NCBI RefSeq assembly: GCF_900116805.1
Contig: NZ_FPBV01000016.1
Location: 1 to 64,000 of the forward strand
Source of the DNA: Paenalicyclobacillus macrosporangiidus
GTDB taxonomy: Bacteria > Bacillota > Bacilli > Alicyclobacillales > Alicyclobacillaceae
Direction of reading: 5' to 3'
DNA length: 64,000 nucleotides
The notes beneath the pieces are model-generated. The model had not been told where the DNA came from, ran no database searches, and worked only from the letters and a program-made list of their open reading frames with translations. A program made the translations under genes and the position numbers. Positions 11,174 to 20,589 of this stretch are shown here, one piece after another. Each line of letters starts with the position of its first letter. Position 1 is the first letter of the stretch.

Positions 11174-12625
11174 ATGAAGCTACATCCATGGAAGGCCGCG
11201 ATGGGACTGGCTGCCGCGCTCGTCGCATCGGCGATCCCGCTGGTGCCGGCGGCCGCCGCGGTCCAAGCGCCGCAGCACGCGATGCAACAGAAGCGGATTG
11301 TCCTCAATGGCAAGACCATATCTCAGCCGATGGGATTCGCCGACCACGGCACGGCCTACTTCCCGGGCTGGTACCTGATGCGCGCGCTCGACAGCCTGCA
11401 CGTGACGAGCACCTGGGACGGGCGCAACTGGCGCATCACCGTGCCCAGCGGGATGAAGGTCGACTTGTCCAACATCGACGTCGGCACTGGCAATGTGTCC
11501 ATATACCTCAACGGCACGCTCGTGAAGCGCGTCTACGACATCGTCGACGTCGATCCCGCGTCTCACCAACCCACCATGTTCATCCCGGTGTGGTACGTGA
11601 TGCGCGTCTTCGATCGCTTGGGGATCCAGTCGTCCTGGAACGGCCAGACGTGGACCATGACCACGACGTCCGCCGGTTCGGGGAGCGGCTCGGGGTCCGG
11701 AGGTACCACCCCGCCGTCACCGCCCGATACCACGCCGCAGGCGTCGGATATCCCGGGGACCGTGTCGAAGGGAGCGCTCGTGGCGGACCTCGTCTCTGCC
11801 CTCGGCCTGTCGGTCTCGGCCCCCGCGACGAGTCCGTATGACGACGTCCCGGCCTCCGATCCTCGCTGGCCGGCCATCTCCACAGCGGTCTCGCGCCGCC
11901 TGATCTCCCCGTTCTCTGCCTCCCACTTCGGCGCGGGCGACGTGGTGACGCTCCAGACGGCGGAGCAGATGGTCTGGAACCAGCTCGGCATCACCAATGC
12001 CCGCTATCAGCCGGGCGGGAGCCTGGACGCGTGGGCGCAGTTCGTCGGGCTCACCGACGGCACGGTAGGCGGGCAATACCTGACGCAGGCCGACGAGGCG
12101 CGCTTTGTGCAGAACCTGCGCAATCTGCGCGCGGGCGGCATTGTGTCGGGCGGGGTGCTGCAGGTGCGGTATACGCCGCAGGACGAGTGGGTGTGGACGT
12201 TCGCCGGGGACCAGGCGCCGGACGGGACGCCGTACTATCCGACCGACGCGGCGATACAGGAGGCCATCACGAAGACGTACCGGTTCTTCAACGGGGTGAC
12301 CGCCCGCCTGCAGGGGGGCGATCTCATTGTGCAGTTGCCGGTCGATCCGGACGGGCGCTGGTTCGCCTATGCCAGCACGGCGGGCGACCTGCAGTACAGC
12401 CTCGACGGCGGCAGCACTTGGACGGCAGCAGCGGCCTTCGACGGCCGGGAGCTCACCTCGCGGCCGGCGCAGGTGTGGGTGAAGGCGCCCGCTGGCGCAC
12501 CGCTGCAGATCACCTTTAACAACATGGTGCCCGCCGCGAAGGGATCGGTAGTGCTGGGCTGGGTGAGCATCTCCGTCAATCCTTCCACCAGCAACCCGCA
12601 GGCGCAGCGCGTCTACCTGCAGTGA
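11174..12625 (+). CDS. Secreted protein with copper-amine-oxidase-like stalk domains and SLH-like region
   Basis: Protein of 483 aa with a signal peptide (about residues 1-29). Two tandem segments at about 37-95 and 98-158 follow the copper amine oxidase N-terminal-like (stalk) pattern: IVLNGK, a YFPGWYLMRALD segment and STWDGRNWRITV, then SIYLNGT, MFIPVWYVMRVFD and SSWNGQTWTM. After a Ser/Gly/Pro linker, residues about 185-280 resemble S-layer-homology repeats with SPYDDVPASDPRW. The C-terminal 170 residues are beta-rich and unassigned. The 13-bp gap after the DUF4855 gene indicates one operon. A surface-anchored structural or sugar-binding role is likely. Confidence 0.75.
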   Translation: MKLHPWKAAMGLAAALVASAIPLVPAAAAVQAPQHAMQQKRIVLNGKTISQPMGFADHGTAYFPGWYLMRALDSLHVTSTWDGRNWRITVPSGMKVDLSNIDVGTGNVSIYLNGTLVKRVYDIVDVDPASHQPTMFIPVWYVMRVFDRLGIQSSWNGQTWTMTTTSAGSGSGSGSGGTTPPSPPDTTPQASDIPGTVSKGALVADLVSALGLSVSAPATSPYDDVPASDPRWPAISTAVSRRLISPFSASHFGAGDVVTLQTAEQMVWNQLGITNARYQPGGSLDAWAQFVGLTDGTVGGQYLTQADEARFVQNLRNLRAGGIVSGGVLQVRYTPQDEWVWTFAGDQAPDGTPYYPTDAAIQEAITKTYRFFNGVTARLQGGDLIVQLPVDPDGRWFAYASTAGDLQYSLDGGSTWTAAAAFDGRELTSRPAQVWVKAPAGAPLQITFNNMVPAAKGSVVLGWVSISVNPSTSNPQAQRVYLQ

Positions 12626-12632
12626 CCTGGTT

Positions 12633-12687
12633 GGGTGCGTCGCGCTACGCACCTGCGCTGACGCGAGCCGTTTCGCGCGACGCACCC
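12633..12687 (+). terminator. Large hairpin after the stalk-domain gene
   Basis: A 13-bp perfect inverted repeat (GGGTGCGTCGCGC and its complement at 12675-12687) with a 29-base loop, starting 8 bases after the stop. No T-run follows, so it may be a bidirectional barrier rather than a classical terminator. Confidence 0.55.
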
Positions 12688-12754
12688 CACCCTATGGGAT
12701 GCTCCTCAGGCGAAGGCACAAAGTTTCCACGAACCTCCGAAACACGTCGGGCGA

Positions 12755-12819
12755 GGATGTGGGGCATGCCGCGAAGCGGCTCGCTTTAGCGCACAAGCGA
12801 AGCGGCATGCCCCACATCC
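12755..12819 (-). terminator. Second large hairpin, next to the dioxygenase stop
   Basis: An 18-bp perfect inverted repeat (GGATGTGGGGCATGCCGC at 12755-12772, complement at 12802-12819), with an inner TCGCTT/AAGCGA hairpin in the loop. It ends 2 bases from the dioxygenase stop codon, between two convergent genes. It could be a bidirectional terminator or an RNA-stabilising element. Confidence 0.55.
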
Positions 12820-12820
12820 C

Positions 12821-13867
12821 TTAGTCGAGCGGTTTGAGGTTGGCGACAATCTTTTCGCGATGCGGCTCCAAAAACGGCGGCAGCACCACCTTTTCGCCGA
12901 GGGTGTCCGGGTCTTCGTCGACGGCGAAGCCGGGGCCGTCGGTGGCGATCTCGAAGAGCACCCCGTTGGGCTCGCGCAGGTACAGGCTGCGGAACCAGTA
13001 CCGGTCCACGGGGCCGCTGTTGCGGACGCGGAAGGTCGTGAGGCGCTCGATCCACTCGTCGTACAGATGATCCGGGGTGCGGAACGCGACGTGGTGCACG
13101 CCGCCCGCCCCAGGCTCGACGGGCGGCAGGTCGGGTTGTTCCGCGACATGCAGCTCCGCGTGCGCGCCGCTGTCTCCCATCTCGTAGACGTAGACCGTGT
13201 GCGACGGGGATTCAGGATGCCGGTACTGGCGCACCTGGCGCATCCCGAGGACCTGGGTGAGCAGCGGATCGGTCCGCCGCAGCACCGGGACGCTGATGAG
13301 GATGGGGCCCTGGCCGCGGATCTGGTACGCCGCGGGCACGGGGCTTCTCTCCCACGGCTGATGGTCGTCCGCCTGGGCCCCCGTCGCTTCACGGGTGTGC
13401 GTTTCGTCTGAACAGAGGCGCGTTTCGCCTGGGGGCGGCGGTTCACTCCCCGCGCCTGTCACCGGGCCGGCCGTCTGGTCAATCAAGGCCAGGCGCTGTC
13501 CCTCCGGGTCTTCGAAGACGAGGGCGGGCCGGCCGTTCCACTCCGTCACGCCGCCGTGCGTCACCCCTTTCTCCTTCAACCAGTCCGCCCACCAATCCAG
13601 GGCCTCTCGGCCGTTCACGCGCAGGAACGTGCGCGTGATGCTGCGCGTCCCGCGGCGTTCGCGGGGCAGGTCCCAATCGAAGAAGGTCAGGTCGTTGCCG
13701 GGGATGCCGCGCCGATCGCCGCTGTAAAACAAGTGATAGGCGCTGACGTCGTCCTGGTTCACACTGCGCTTGACGAGGCGCAGGCCGAGGGTCTGCGTGT
13801 AGAAACGGTAATTGTCGCGGATCCGGGATGAGACCGCGGTCAGGTGGTGGATGCCGAGCAACTGCAT
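12821..13867 (-). CDS. Ring-cleaving dioxygenase (VOC family, MhqA/MhqO-like)
   Basis: Protein of 348 aa composed of two glyoxalase/bleomycin-resistance (VOC) modules. The first begins LLGIHHLTAVSSR with the metal-binding His; the second begins around residue 180 (PILISVPVLRR). HHVAF around residue 255 and EPNGVLFEIATD near 298 supply further metal-ligand-type His/Glu. This is the pattern of Fe(II)-dependent hydroquinone-type ring-cleaving dioxygenases. A polar, Glu/Thr-rich insert separates the modules. The ATG at 13867 follows GGGGGGAG; an in-frame TTG five codons upstream is unlikely. Natural substrate unknown. Confidence 0.87.
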   Translation of the reverse strand: MQLLGIHHLTAVSSRIRDNYRFYTQTLGLRLVKRSVNQDDVSAYHLFYSGDRRGIPGNDLTFFDWDLPRERRGTRSITRTFLRVNGREALDWWADWLKEKGVTHGGVTEWNGRPALVFEDPEGQRLALIDQTAGPVTGAGSEPPPPGETRLCSDETHTREATGAQADDHQPWERSPVPAAYQIRGQGPILISVPVLRRTDPLLTQVLGMRQVRQYRHPESPSHTVYVYEMGDSGAHAELHVAEQPDLPPVEPGAGGVHHVAFRTPDHLYDEWIERLTTFRVRNSGPVDRYWFRSLYLREPNGVLFEIATDGPGFAVDEDPDTLGEKVVLPPFLEPHREKIVANLKPLD

Positions 13868-13927
13868 GTGTGCTCCCCCCAATGGCTTGGGTTTGGTTCC
13901 ACTGTATCACATGGAGCCACGGTCTGC

Positions 13928-15202
13928 TCAGACGCGCTTGCGGACGCGAAAGTTGTCCGCAAGGACCAGCCAGTTCTGCGGGAAGTCCGCGGGCAGCTCC
14001 CAGTAGCTGACACCGCGCAACCCGTAGCGTTTGACCGTGTCCATTTTGGCCTGGATGCTGCGGGCGTCCTCAAACCACACTTCGTGCCGCCGGCCCTGAT
14101 TGTCCGTGTAGTGGTAATACGGCGCCTGATAGGTGGGATGGTATTGGATCTGGACCTGGTGCTGCACAGCCCGCCGCACCGCTTCCTGCGGGCTGAACGA
14201 CTCGGCCAACGTGCCCTCGCGCCAGGGCAGGGTCCAGTCATACGCGTACACGGGCACGCCCATCAGGATCTTGTTGCGCGGGATCACGGACGTGGCGTAG
14301 TTGAGCACCCGCTCCACCTCGTTCATCGGCGCAATGGCCCACGGCCGCCCCCCAATCCAGCCCCACTCGTACGTCATCAGGACGACGAAATCGCACAGCC
14401 GGCCGTGCACGGGGTAGTCGTGCGCTTCGTACAGACGCCCGGTCTGCGTGGCGCTGACCTTGGGCGCGAGCGCGGTGGACAGCAGGTACCCGTTCTGGTG
14501 CAGCACGGTGCTCATGCGCTCGAGGAAGCGGTTGTACGGCTCGCGATCCTGCGGATAGATGTACTCGAAGTCGATGTTGAGGCCAGAGTACCGTTTGGCG
14601 CGCAGGGTCGCGAGGACGTTCTGAACGAGTCTGTCCTGGACGGCGGCGTCGTTGAGGACCGTGTGGGCGAGGTCGGAGTTGAACATCGTGCCGAGCCAGT
14701 TGGTGATCACCATCATCGGGGCGATCCGCTCGTCCCGCGCGATCGACAATACCGGATCCTCTCCCGGTGGTTCCAGCCCGCCGGCGGCGGTCACGTGGTA
14801 GCTGAACGGGCTGAGGTAGGTAAGGTACGGGCCCGCCTGGCGCAGGAACTGCTGGCCGCGCGAGCCGAAGTCGGTCAGGTAGCCGTTGGTTTCGATGGTC
14901 GGCCGGGGCCGGGACGGGACGCGCAAGGCTTGGCCGGCTTCTATGCGGGAAGGATCAGAAATGCCGTTCATGGCGGCGAGCTGCGCCGCGGTGGTGCCGT
15001 ACCGGCGGGCGATGGCGGTCAAGGTGTCGCCGGGCTCGACGAAGTACACGCCTTCGGGCGTGGGGATCACGAGGGCCTGGCCGACCAAGAGGACGTCCCG
15101 GTGCGGCAGCGCGTTGACGGCGGCGATCTGGTTCATGCTGACGCGGTAGCGCCTGGACAGAGTCCACACGGTCTCGCCGCGGCGGACGACGTGAATCTGC
15201 AT
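13928..15202 (-). CDS. LysM-GH18 spore cortex-lytic glycosidase (SleL/YaaH-like)
   Basis: Protein of 424 aa with two N-terminal LysM domains (residues about 2-46, VVRRGETVWTLSRRY, and 50-95, FVEPGDTLTAIARRYGTT) and a GH18 catalytic barrel. The GH18 active-site strand is LNIDFEY with catalytic Glu213. This architecture and length match YaaH/SleL, N-acetylglucosaminidases that degrade cortex fragments during spore germination. There is no signal peptide, as usual for this family, whose members are deposited in the spore coat during development. It lies between the dioxygenase and a divergent lipoprotein gene. Confidence 0.9.
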   Translation of the reverse strand: MQIHVVRRGETVWTLSRRYRVSMNQIAAVNALPHRDVLLVGQALVIPTPEGVYFVEPGDTLTAIARRYGTTAAQLAAMNGISDPSRIEAGQALRVPSRPRPTIETNGYLTDFGSRGQQFLRQAGPYLTYLSPFSYHVTAAGGLEPPGEDPVLSIARDERIAPMMVITNWLGTMFNSDLAHTVLNDAAVQDRLVQNVLATLRAKRYSGLNIDFEYIYPQDREPYNRFLERMSTVLHQNGYLLSTALAPKVSATQTGRLYEAHDYPVHGRLCDFVVLMTYEWGWIGGRPWAIAPMNEVERVLNYATSVIPRNKILMGVPVYAYDWTLPWREGTLAESFSPQEAVRRAVQHQVQIQYHPTYQAPYYHYTDNQGRRHEVWFEDARSIQAKMDTVKRYGLRGVSYWELPADFPQNWLVLADNFRVRKRV

Positions 15203-15349
15203 CGAAACACCCCCTTCGTCGGGCGGATTCCCACCCAGCCTATGCGGGCGGGCGGGGCGCCGGCTGGGCGAGAGCCCGAAGGCGCGCGTCCGGCCCTGTC
15301 ACCTGATGCGCCGCCGCCTCGTCTCCTCTGATGAAAGGGGAGGTACAGG

Positions 15350-16717
15350 ATGAAGATGAAGACCATTTCGCTCTTGACGGGGCTGGCGGTGGTGGCGGCC
15401 ATCGCCGGATGCGGCCCGGCAGCTTCGCTGAGCCCGAATGCCGGGAACGTCCCGGGCGGGAGCGTTGCTGGCAATTTGACGGGCAACACGGCGGGCGGGC
15501 AGCCCGCCGTCGGAGACCAAGGCGGGTCGGGCAACCTGTCTCCAGAACAGGCGGGGGCTGGGGCCGCGGATCAGACGGGGAGTCTGCCCGAATCGGGCGC
15601 CCCGGCGGCAGGAGGGACCGTTTCGGGGGGGCAGGCCGGGACCTCGGGCGGCGTGGCGGTGCCGGCCGAGATGCCGCTGTCGCACATGGACCTGGATGGG
15701 CTCGACGCGGTGTCGTTCGCCGACGCGACGACGGGGTTTGTGGCCGGCAAGTCGGGGATCCTGCGCACGCACGATGGCGGGCGGACCTGGGCGCAGGTGT
15801 ACGTGTGCCCGGATCCGATTCTCGGCATCGACGCGAAGCGCCCGCCGCAGGACCAGGGATCGCAGGGGCAGACGGGCGGACGCGTGTACGTGTGGGCGTA
15901 CACATACACCTATCTGCTCGCCAGTACCGACGGACGGTATTTCACCCGGATCAACGTTCCTGGGCTGGGCCAGGGGCACATCACCTCGTTGTCCGCGCTG
16001 CCGGACGCGGGGGTGTGGCTGGCGGCGGGAGGGGCGGTGTACGTGTCCGATCCGATGAACGGCGCCCTGCAGAAGCGGTCGCCGGCGGGCGCCGCGGTGA
16101 CGGAGGTCGCGGCGGTGTCGGATGAGGTGGCGTACGCGGCGGCGGGCCGGTCAGTCTACCGGACGACCGACGCGGGCCGCCACTGGACGAAGGTGTTCAC
16201 CGCCCCGTTGGGGCAGGAGGATGTCCGCGGGGTGTGGCGCCCTCGCCTCGTCGCCGCCGGCAACGACGTGTGGGTGATGTTTTACGGGGGCGGCGCCGGG
16301 ATGAGCCAGGTGGCGTACGTGATCTACCACAGCGGTGACGGAAGCCACTTTGCGCCGGTGGCGTACGAGGGCTACTTCCAGAGTCTCTACCCGTCCGTTC
16401 ATCTGCCGCCCAAGGCGAACATCGGAGCGCAGCCCGGGCCGATGGAAGCCCTCGGCGGGGGCAAGGCGGTCTTCCTCGGCTGGGAGCCGCGCGGCACCGG
16501 TGACAGCGTGCTGATGACGACGACCCCGGACGGGGGCAAGTCGCTGCGGACGCAGCCGGTGAAGACGGCGGACAGCCAGGCGCCCGACTTTTTCAGCGGA
16601 ATTGCCCTGTCGTTCTCTGATCCGGCGCACGGCTGGATTGCCGGGACAACGATGGACAAGAAACCGGTCGTGTTGCGGACCGTGGACGGAGGAAAGAGTT
16701 GGGCACCCGTGCCGTGA
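15350..16717 (+). CDS. Lipoprotein with YCF48-like beta-propeller repeats
   Basis: Protein of 455 aa. A lipoprotein signal ends in the lipobox IAGC (Cys about residue 21); then comes a Gly/Gln/Ala-rich low-complexity linker to about residue 105. The rest contains repeats of the YCF48/BNR type: ILRTHDGGRTWAQV, VYRTTDAGRHWTKV and VLRTVDGGKSWAPV, which form beta-propellers. AAAGGGGAGG precedes the ATG. The protein should sit on the outer membrane surface; binding partner unknown. The Uma2-type gene follows after 39 bp. Confidence 0.82.
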   Translation: MKMKTISLLTGLAVVAAIAGCGPAASLSPNAGNVPGGSVAGNLTGNTAGGQPAVGDQGGSGNLSPEQAGAGAADQTGSLPESGAPAAGGTVSGGQAGTSGGVAVPAEMPLSHMDLDGLDAVSFADATTGFVAGKSGILRTHDGGRTWAQVYVCPDPILGIDAKRPPQDQGSQGQTGGRVYVWAYTYTYLLASTDGRYFTRINVPGLGQGHITSLSALPDAGVWLAAGGAVYVSDPMNGALQKRSPAGAAVTEVAAVSDEVAYAAAGRSVYRTTDAGRHWTKVFTAPLGQEDVRGVWRPRLVAAGNDVWVMFYGGGAGMSQVAYVIYHSGDGSHFAPVAYEGYFQSLYPSVHLPPKANIGAQPGPMEALGGGKAVFLGWEPRGTGDSVLMTTTPDGGKSLRTQPVKTADSQAPDFFSGIALSFSDPAHGWIAGTTMDKKPVVLRTVDGGKSWAPVP

Positions 16718-16756
16718 GGAAGGGGCCTGCGGGATGACGGAAGGAGGCGGCCGACC

Positions 16757-17344
16757 ATGGAGAACCGGAGATGGCCCAAGCGAATTCGAGAACAGGGCTG
16801 GACATACGACGACTATGCGGCGTTGCCTGAGGAAGTCGGACGGTTCGAGGTCATCGACGGGGCGTTGGAGGCGATGTCTCCTGCGCCATCGCTGCCGCAT
16901 CAGGTCATCTCGCGCGAGCTGTACAGGCACATGAGCCGGTGTGACGATGAATACCTGGTGCTGTACAGCCCGCTCGACGTGATCCTCTCCCCTCGGCACG
17001 TCCTTCAACCGGATTTGGTGATGATTCACCGGGACAGGCTCGAGATCTGTTCTGTGCGCGGCGTGGAAGGTCCCCCGGACGTGGTGGTGGAAATCCTCTC
17101 GCCTTCCAGTGCGGACAAGGATCGCGGGCGAAAGATGCAGGTGTACGCTCACTTCGGTGTCCCGGAATACTGGGTGGTGGACCCGGACGCGGCGGTTTTG
17201 GAGCGTTACACGGCGGACGAAGGCGGTGGGTTCCGGCTCGCGGCGGCGTATCGGGAGAATCAGACGGTCATGTCCAATCGCTTCCCTTGCATCCGCTTTT
17301 GCGTGCGGGACGTGTTTCAGGCGGTGCCGAAATTCCGCTCGTAG
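16757..17344 (+). CDS. Uma2 family (DUF820) putative endonuclease
   Basis: Protein of 195 aa of the Uma2/DUF820 family, which has a PD-(D/E)XK nuclease fold. Typical elements are TYDDYAALPEE at the start, FEVIDGALEAMSPAPS, QPDLVMIH, GPPDVVVEILSPSS and VPEYWVVDPDAAVLERY. The Asp in QPDL, the Glu in VEILSP and the downstream Lys (KDRGRKM) are the expected catalytic residues. The biological role of Uma2 proteins is unsettled. GGAGGCGG precedes the ATG at a good distance. Confidence 0.87.
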   Translation: MENRRWPKRIREQGWTYDDYAALPEEVGRFEVIDGALEAMSPAPSLPHQVISRELYRHMSRCDDEYLVLYSPLDVILSPRHVLQPDLVMIHRDRLEICSVRGVEGPPDVVVEILSPSSADKDRGRKMQVYAHFGVPEYWVVDPDAAVLERYTADEGGGFRLAAAYRENQTVMSNRFPCIRFCVRDVFQAVPKFRS

Positions 17345-17455
17345 AGGGCGATCGCGTCGGGAAAGGGCAATGTCCCGGCGATCTCCAGGCTCTGGCGTAC
17401 CCCTGGTGCCCCCTCTTTCGCATTCCCTTCTTGTGCATCCCCCTCTTGCGCTTCG

Positions 17456-17479
17456 CCCCGGCGGCGTACGCCGCCGGGG
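17456..17479. terminator. 24-bp perfect palindrome between convergent genes
   Basis: A GC-only-like perfect palindrome lies between the Uma2 gene and the convergent SLH protein gene. It has no T-run on either side. A bidirectional terminator or stabiliser role is inferred from position. Just before it are three imperfect tandem copies of a roughly 15-base CATTCCCTTCTTG-like unit. Confidence 0.4.
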
Positions 17480-17515
17480 CTGCCACGCACAACAGGCTGT
17501 CGCTTCACATCCGCA

Positions 17516-19879
17516 TCACAGCGGCCGCACACCGCCAGGTGTCTGCATGAGGGTGGCGGCCTGGACCACCGCGATGGCCGCGTCGGAGAGGCGGACGGGG
17601 CCGCCGGCGTTAAACCGGTCGGACTGCAGCGGCAGCAGGCCGAGCGACACCGACAAGGCCGCGGCGGCGAACTGGCTGTCACCGATGTCGGCGGCGTCGC
17701 TCGCCTTCAACTGGAACAGATCCGGGTGGGCGAGCAGCGGCCCGTAGCCGAGGGCGCGCGCCAGGAGGGTGGCTGCGAAGCCGCGGGTCAGGGTGGCGTC
17801 CGGATCGAACGGCTGTCCCTGCGGCAGCCAGCCGAGCTCGTACGCAACGGCGATCTCCTGGTACTGCGGCGACGTCTTGGGGACCTTCGCCAATACCTGC
17901 ATCGCCTCGTTGGTGGCGGCTGCGGCGGCGTCGTACCGGTACTGGTAGCCGAGGGCGTCCACCAGGAGCTTGACGAACGCGCCGTTGGTCAGGTTCTGCG
18001 ACGGGTGCACGTTGCCGTCCGCATCGACCGGGATGAGCTGGCGGCTGACGAGCAGGCGGATCTGGTCGGCTCCGGCGACGCCGTCGAGATCGCGCAGGGG
18101 TCCGGTGTACGGGACGGGCGTCTGCGGGGGCTCGAACTGGCCGGTGACGGCGTTGAACAGGTCATTGCTGGTGGTGTCCGCCAACGGGGTGTACACCAGC
18201 ACCACCCGGGGTTGCGCCGACGAACCGGACGATCCGGTGGCCTGCCCCGTCTTGCTGGCGACGATGGCGGGCTGCGTGAGCAGGTACACGAGGGACAGCG
18301 GGCGCTGCGTCACCCAGACCTGTTGTGCTTTTGCCACCGGGATCGCCTGGGATGGATCCGGCAGATTGGCGCCGTCATCCGCGACCGGGCTGTTCATCCA
18401 GAACGATTGGATGCGGCCGGTTTGCGGATCGACATGAAGGGAGCCGGACCGGGCCTGGTCAGGGATGCCGTGGACGAGCTGAACGACTTGGTAGTCGGTC
18501 TGCAACGACGGATCGGCCGACTTTTGGACGGGCATGGGGAGCACGGCGATGGCGCCGGTATTCCGGGCGAACACCCGCTTGACGAATGCGTTCACGGCGT
18601 CGGTGATCTGCGCCTGGCTGACGGACTTTTGCGCCTTTTGGTCTTCGGGGGAGGACGAATATTGGTTGAACTGGGTCAGCAGGCCGTAGGTGGCGTCGAC
18701 CGTGGCCGAGACCACCTGACCGTCGGCGGTCTGCCAGGTAAAGTTCCACGTCGTCTGCCCCTCCTGCGGCTGCCATTGGTTGACCGACTGCAGCCGGTCG
18801 GACGCCTGGATCCCGAGCGCCTGCCGCGCGAAGTCGAGGGCGGCTTGCTGGGACCAGTTGACCTTCGGCGGCATCACAGGCAGGGTGGGCCCGCCGGGGA
18901 CCAGGGGCTTTGGGGTCTGGTAGGGTTGGACGGCCACCGGATTGCCCGCGGCGTCGATGATCTTTCCACTGACGGCATCGATGACGGGCCAGCCGCCGAT
19001 CCGCTGGTTGGAGAAGTTGTCTCCGGGCCAGCCGAGGAACGATGATGGCGTGCTGACGTACAGGAGCGCCGAGGTCGCCGGCCCGTCCGGGCGGTAGATT
19101 TGTTGGTACTCCAGATGCAGTTGCAGGGCGTTTCGGTAGATCTCATCGGCCTGAGTCTTCGGGACAGCCTTGCCGGCGTCGGGGAACGCGGCGTCGGTCC
19201 AGTGGCTGCGCACGCCGAGCAACTCCCCGTTCTGGCCGATGGTGATGGAGAATCCGTCGAAGGGCGCCGGGATGCCGCCCACTATGCGCTCGAAGTCGTA
19301 CGTGTACGAGGTCGCCCCCTGCAGCGATCCGTAATTCGCCTGCAGCGGTTGCACTTTCACCTGCCCGACCCGGTTGGGGTACAGTTTGTGCGCCCACTCC
19401 TCGGCAATGGCCTGCGCCTTGTCGGCCGATACGGGGACGGGATAGACAAAGTGGTCCTGCTGAGGCGGCTGGTTGAAGTTGACGACGAGACCGGTGTTGG
19501 CGTCGACGGACACGCTGATGACGCGGCCCGGCGCCGGCATGGCGCTCTGGTAGGTGAAGTTGTACGTGGGCGGCTGCCCGGTGGCCGGCGCGTCATTGTA
19601 GGACCGGCTCTGCAGGACGTAGCCGTCCGGGATGGGGATGGCCGATTCGACGATTTTCTGCGCCTCATCCATGCTGAGTTTCGGCGGCTGAGGGCTCGCG
19701 GCGGTGACGGTGTCGGGATAGCCGGATCCCAACGCTGCCGTGTCCGCCGTGGTATGGGGGGTGACCGGGTTTGTGGCCGCCAGGGCGGCCAGCGGCGCAC
19801 TGGGCCACAGCAGGGCGCCGATGACGCCCGCGGTCATCACGCGGGCCCCGGTGTGCGCGAGGCGATTCGGAGCATGCAC
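17516..19879 (-). CDS. Secreted YcdB/YcdC-domain protein with C-terminal SLH region
   Basis: Protein of 787 aa starting at GTG 19879, which follows GAAGGAGAGAG; the much longer upstream ORF lacks any start signal. A signal peptide (GALLWPSAPLAALAA, to about residue 35) is followed by two YcdB/YcdC repeat regions with PepSY-like segments (SMDEAQKIVE, ITDAVNAFV), each with PPTYNFTY or TTWNFTW strands followed by a VDATYG/VDANTG turn. Residues about 600-787 match SLH repeats (FVKLLVDALGYQ, AYELGWLPQGQPFDPDATLTR, AALSVSLGLLP). The protein is thus expected to be exported and bound to the cell wall. Single gene unit. Confidence 0.84.
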   Translation of the reverse strand: MHAPNRLAHTGARVMTAGVIGALLWPSAPLAALAATNPVTPHTTADTAALGSGYPDTVTAASPQPPKLSMDEAQKIVESAIPIPDGYVLQSRSYNDAPATGQPPTYNFTYQSAMPAPGRVISVSVDANTGLVVNFNQPPQQDHFVYPVPVSADKAQAIAEEWAHKLYPNRVGQVKVQPLQANYGSLQGATSYTYDFERIVGGIPAPFDGFSITIGQNGELLGVRSHWTDAAFPDAGKAVPKTQADEIYRNALQLHLEYQQIYRPDGPATSALLYVSTPSSFLGWPGDNFSNQRIGGWPVIDAVSGKIIDAAGNPVAVQPYQTPKPLVPGGPTLPVMPPKVNWSQQAALDFARQALGIQASDRLQSVNQWQPQEGQTTWNFTWQTADGQVVSATVDATYGLLTQFNQYSSSPEDQKAQKSVSQAQITDAVNAFVKRVFARNTGAIAVLPMPVQKSADPSLQTDYQVVQLVHGIPDQARSGSLHVDPQTGRIQSFWMNSPVADDGANLPDPSQAIPVAKAQQVWVTQRPLSLVYLLTQPAIVASKTGQATGSSGSSAQPRVVLVYTPLADTTSNDLFNAVTGQFEPPQTPVPYTGPLRDLDGVAGADQIRLLVSRQLIPVDADGNVHPSQNLTNGAFVKLLVDALGYQYRYDAAAAATNEAMQVLAKVPKTSPQYQEIAVAYELGWLPQGQPFDPDATLTRGFAATLLARALGYGPLLAHPDLFQLKASDAADIGDSQFAAAALSVSLGLLPLQSDRFNAGGPVRLSDAAIAVVQAATLMQTPGGVRPL

Positions 19880-20589
19880 GTTCCACTCTCTCCTTCGGTG
19901 CAGGATGAATTCATATGGAATAGACGAGGGCCGGGGGACGTTTGTGACGGACCATTCTGAGCATTTTTCATTCGTGGCTCCACCCTCCGGTTGGCCTAGC
20001 GCTTTGTCCCGATGCGGACTGCGGCGGCATCGGTGGCACCTTCGCCACGCGACCTGTGGGGGAATCGGTGTTCCCGGGAGATGAATGGGGGGGCTGTGGC
20101 CACCCTTGTCAAAGGGGTGGCGAACGAAATGCATGGATGGGACCAGGCGGGGATCATGCAGAATTCGTCTGTGCCGGGCGGCACGGGCCGGTGAGACCAG
20201 CGCGATCGCGATGCAATGCCCTTGGAGACATCGGGTTTGGGACTGTAATAAACGAATTGCCCTTATCGTCCCCGGGGCTGGAATGGATAGCGACGGCATT
20301 GTATTTATCCTGGGGACGTAGGGCGGTGTTACTGACGGAATTGCATGTAAGCAGGCGGATGGGCAGCAGAGACGGGGGGTACGGGGCGGATAACGCAAAG
20401 AAACCGTCTTGTGGCATCCGCGGGGGCTGAGTTAAGCCCGAAATGTACACAATGATGCAGCGCCCGAGCCGGATAAGGTGGAAAATGTTTCTCTCCTGGC
20501 TCCGCCCCATGTCTCCACAGCGGATGTCCGTGGCGCCACTCCAGATTGCATAAATATGTACTATAATGCATACAAAGGAGGGCCGACGA
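19880..20589. other. Long intergenic region without a supported gene
   Basis: About 710 bases between two divergently read genes. No ORF with a ribosome binding site and plausible composition was found on either strand. It includes a possible long-range stem (CGTCCCC near 20268 with GGGGACG near 20313). Base composition is less GC-rich around 20220-20350. The right end holds the argJ promoter and possible ArgR site. Confidence 0.6.
20546..20572 (+). promoter_or_regulatory. Candidate ArgR/AhrC operator over argJ -10 box
   Basis: The AT-rich segment has TGCAT and ATGCA arms in inverted orientation around ATAAATATG, and fits most positions of the ARG-box pattern TNTGNATWWWWATNCANA. It overlaps a perfect -10 box TATAAT at 20562-20567, about 23 bases before the argJ start. 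No clear -35 box is seen. Repression by arginine is inferred. Confidence 0.4.

Noticed and set aside
17345-17455. Tandem CATTCCCTTCTTG-like units as a CRISPR or satellite array
   Set aside because: Only about three imperfect 15-base units without spacers; too few and too irregular.
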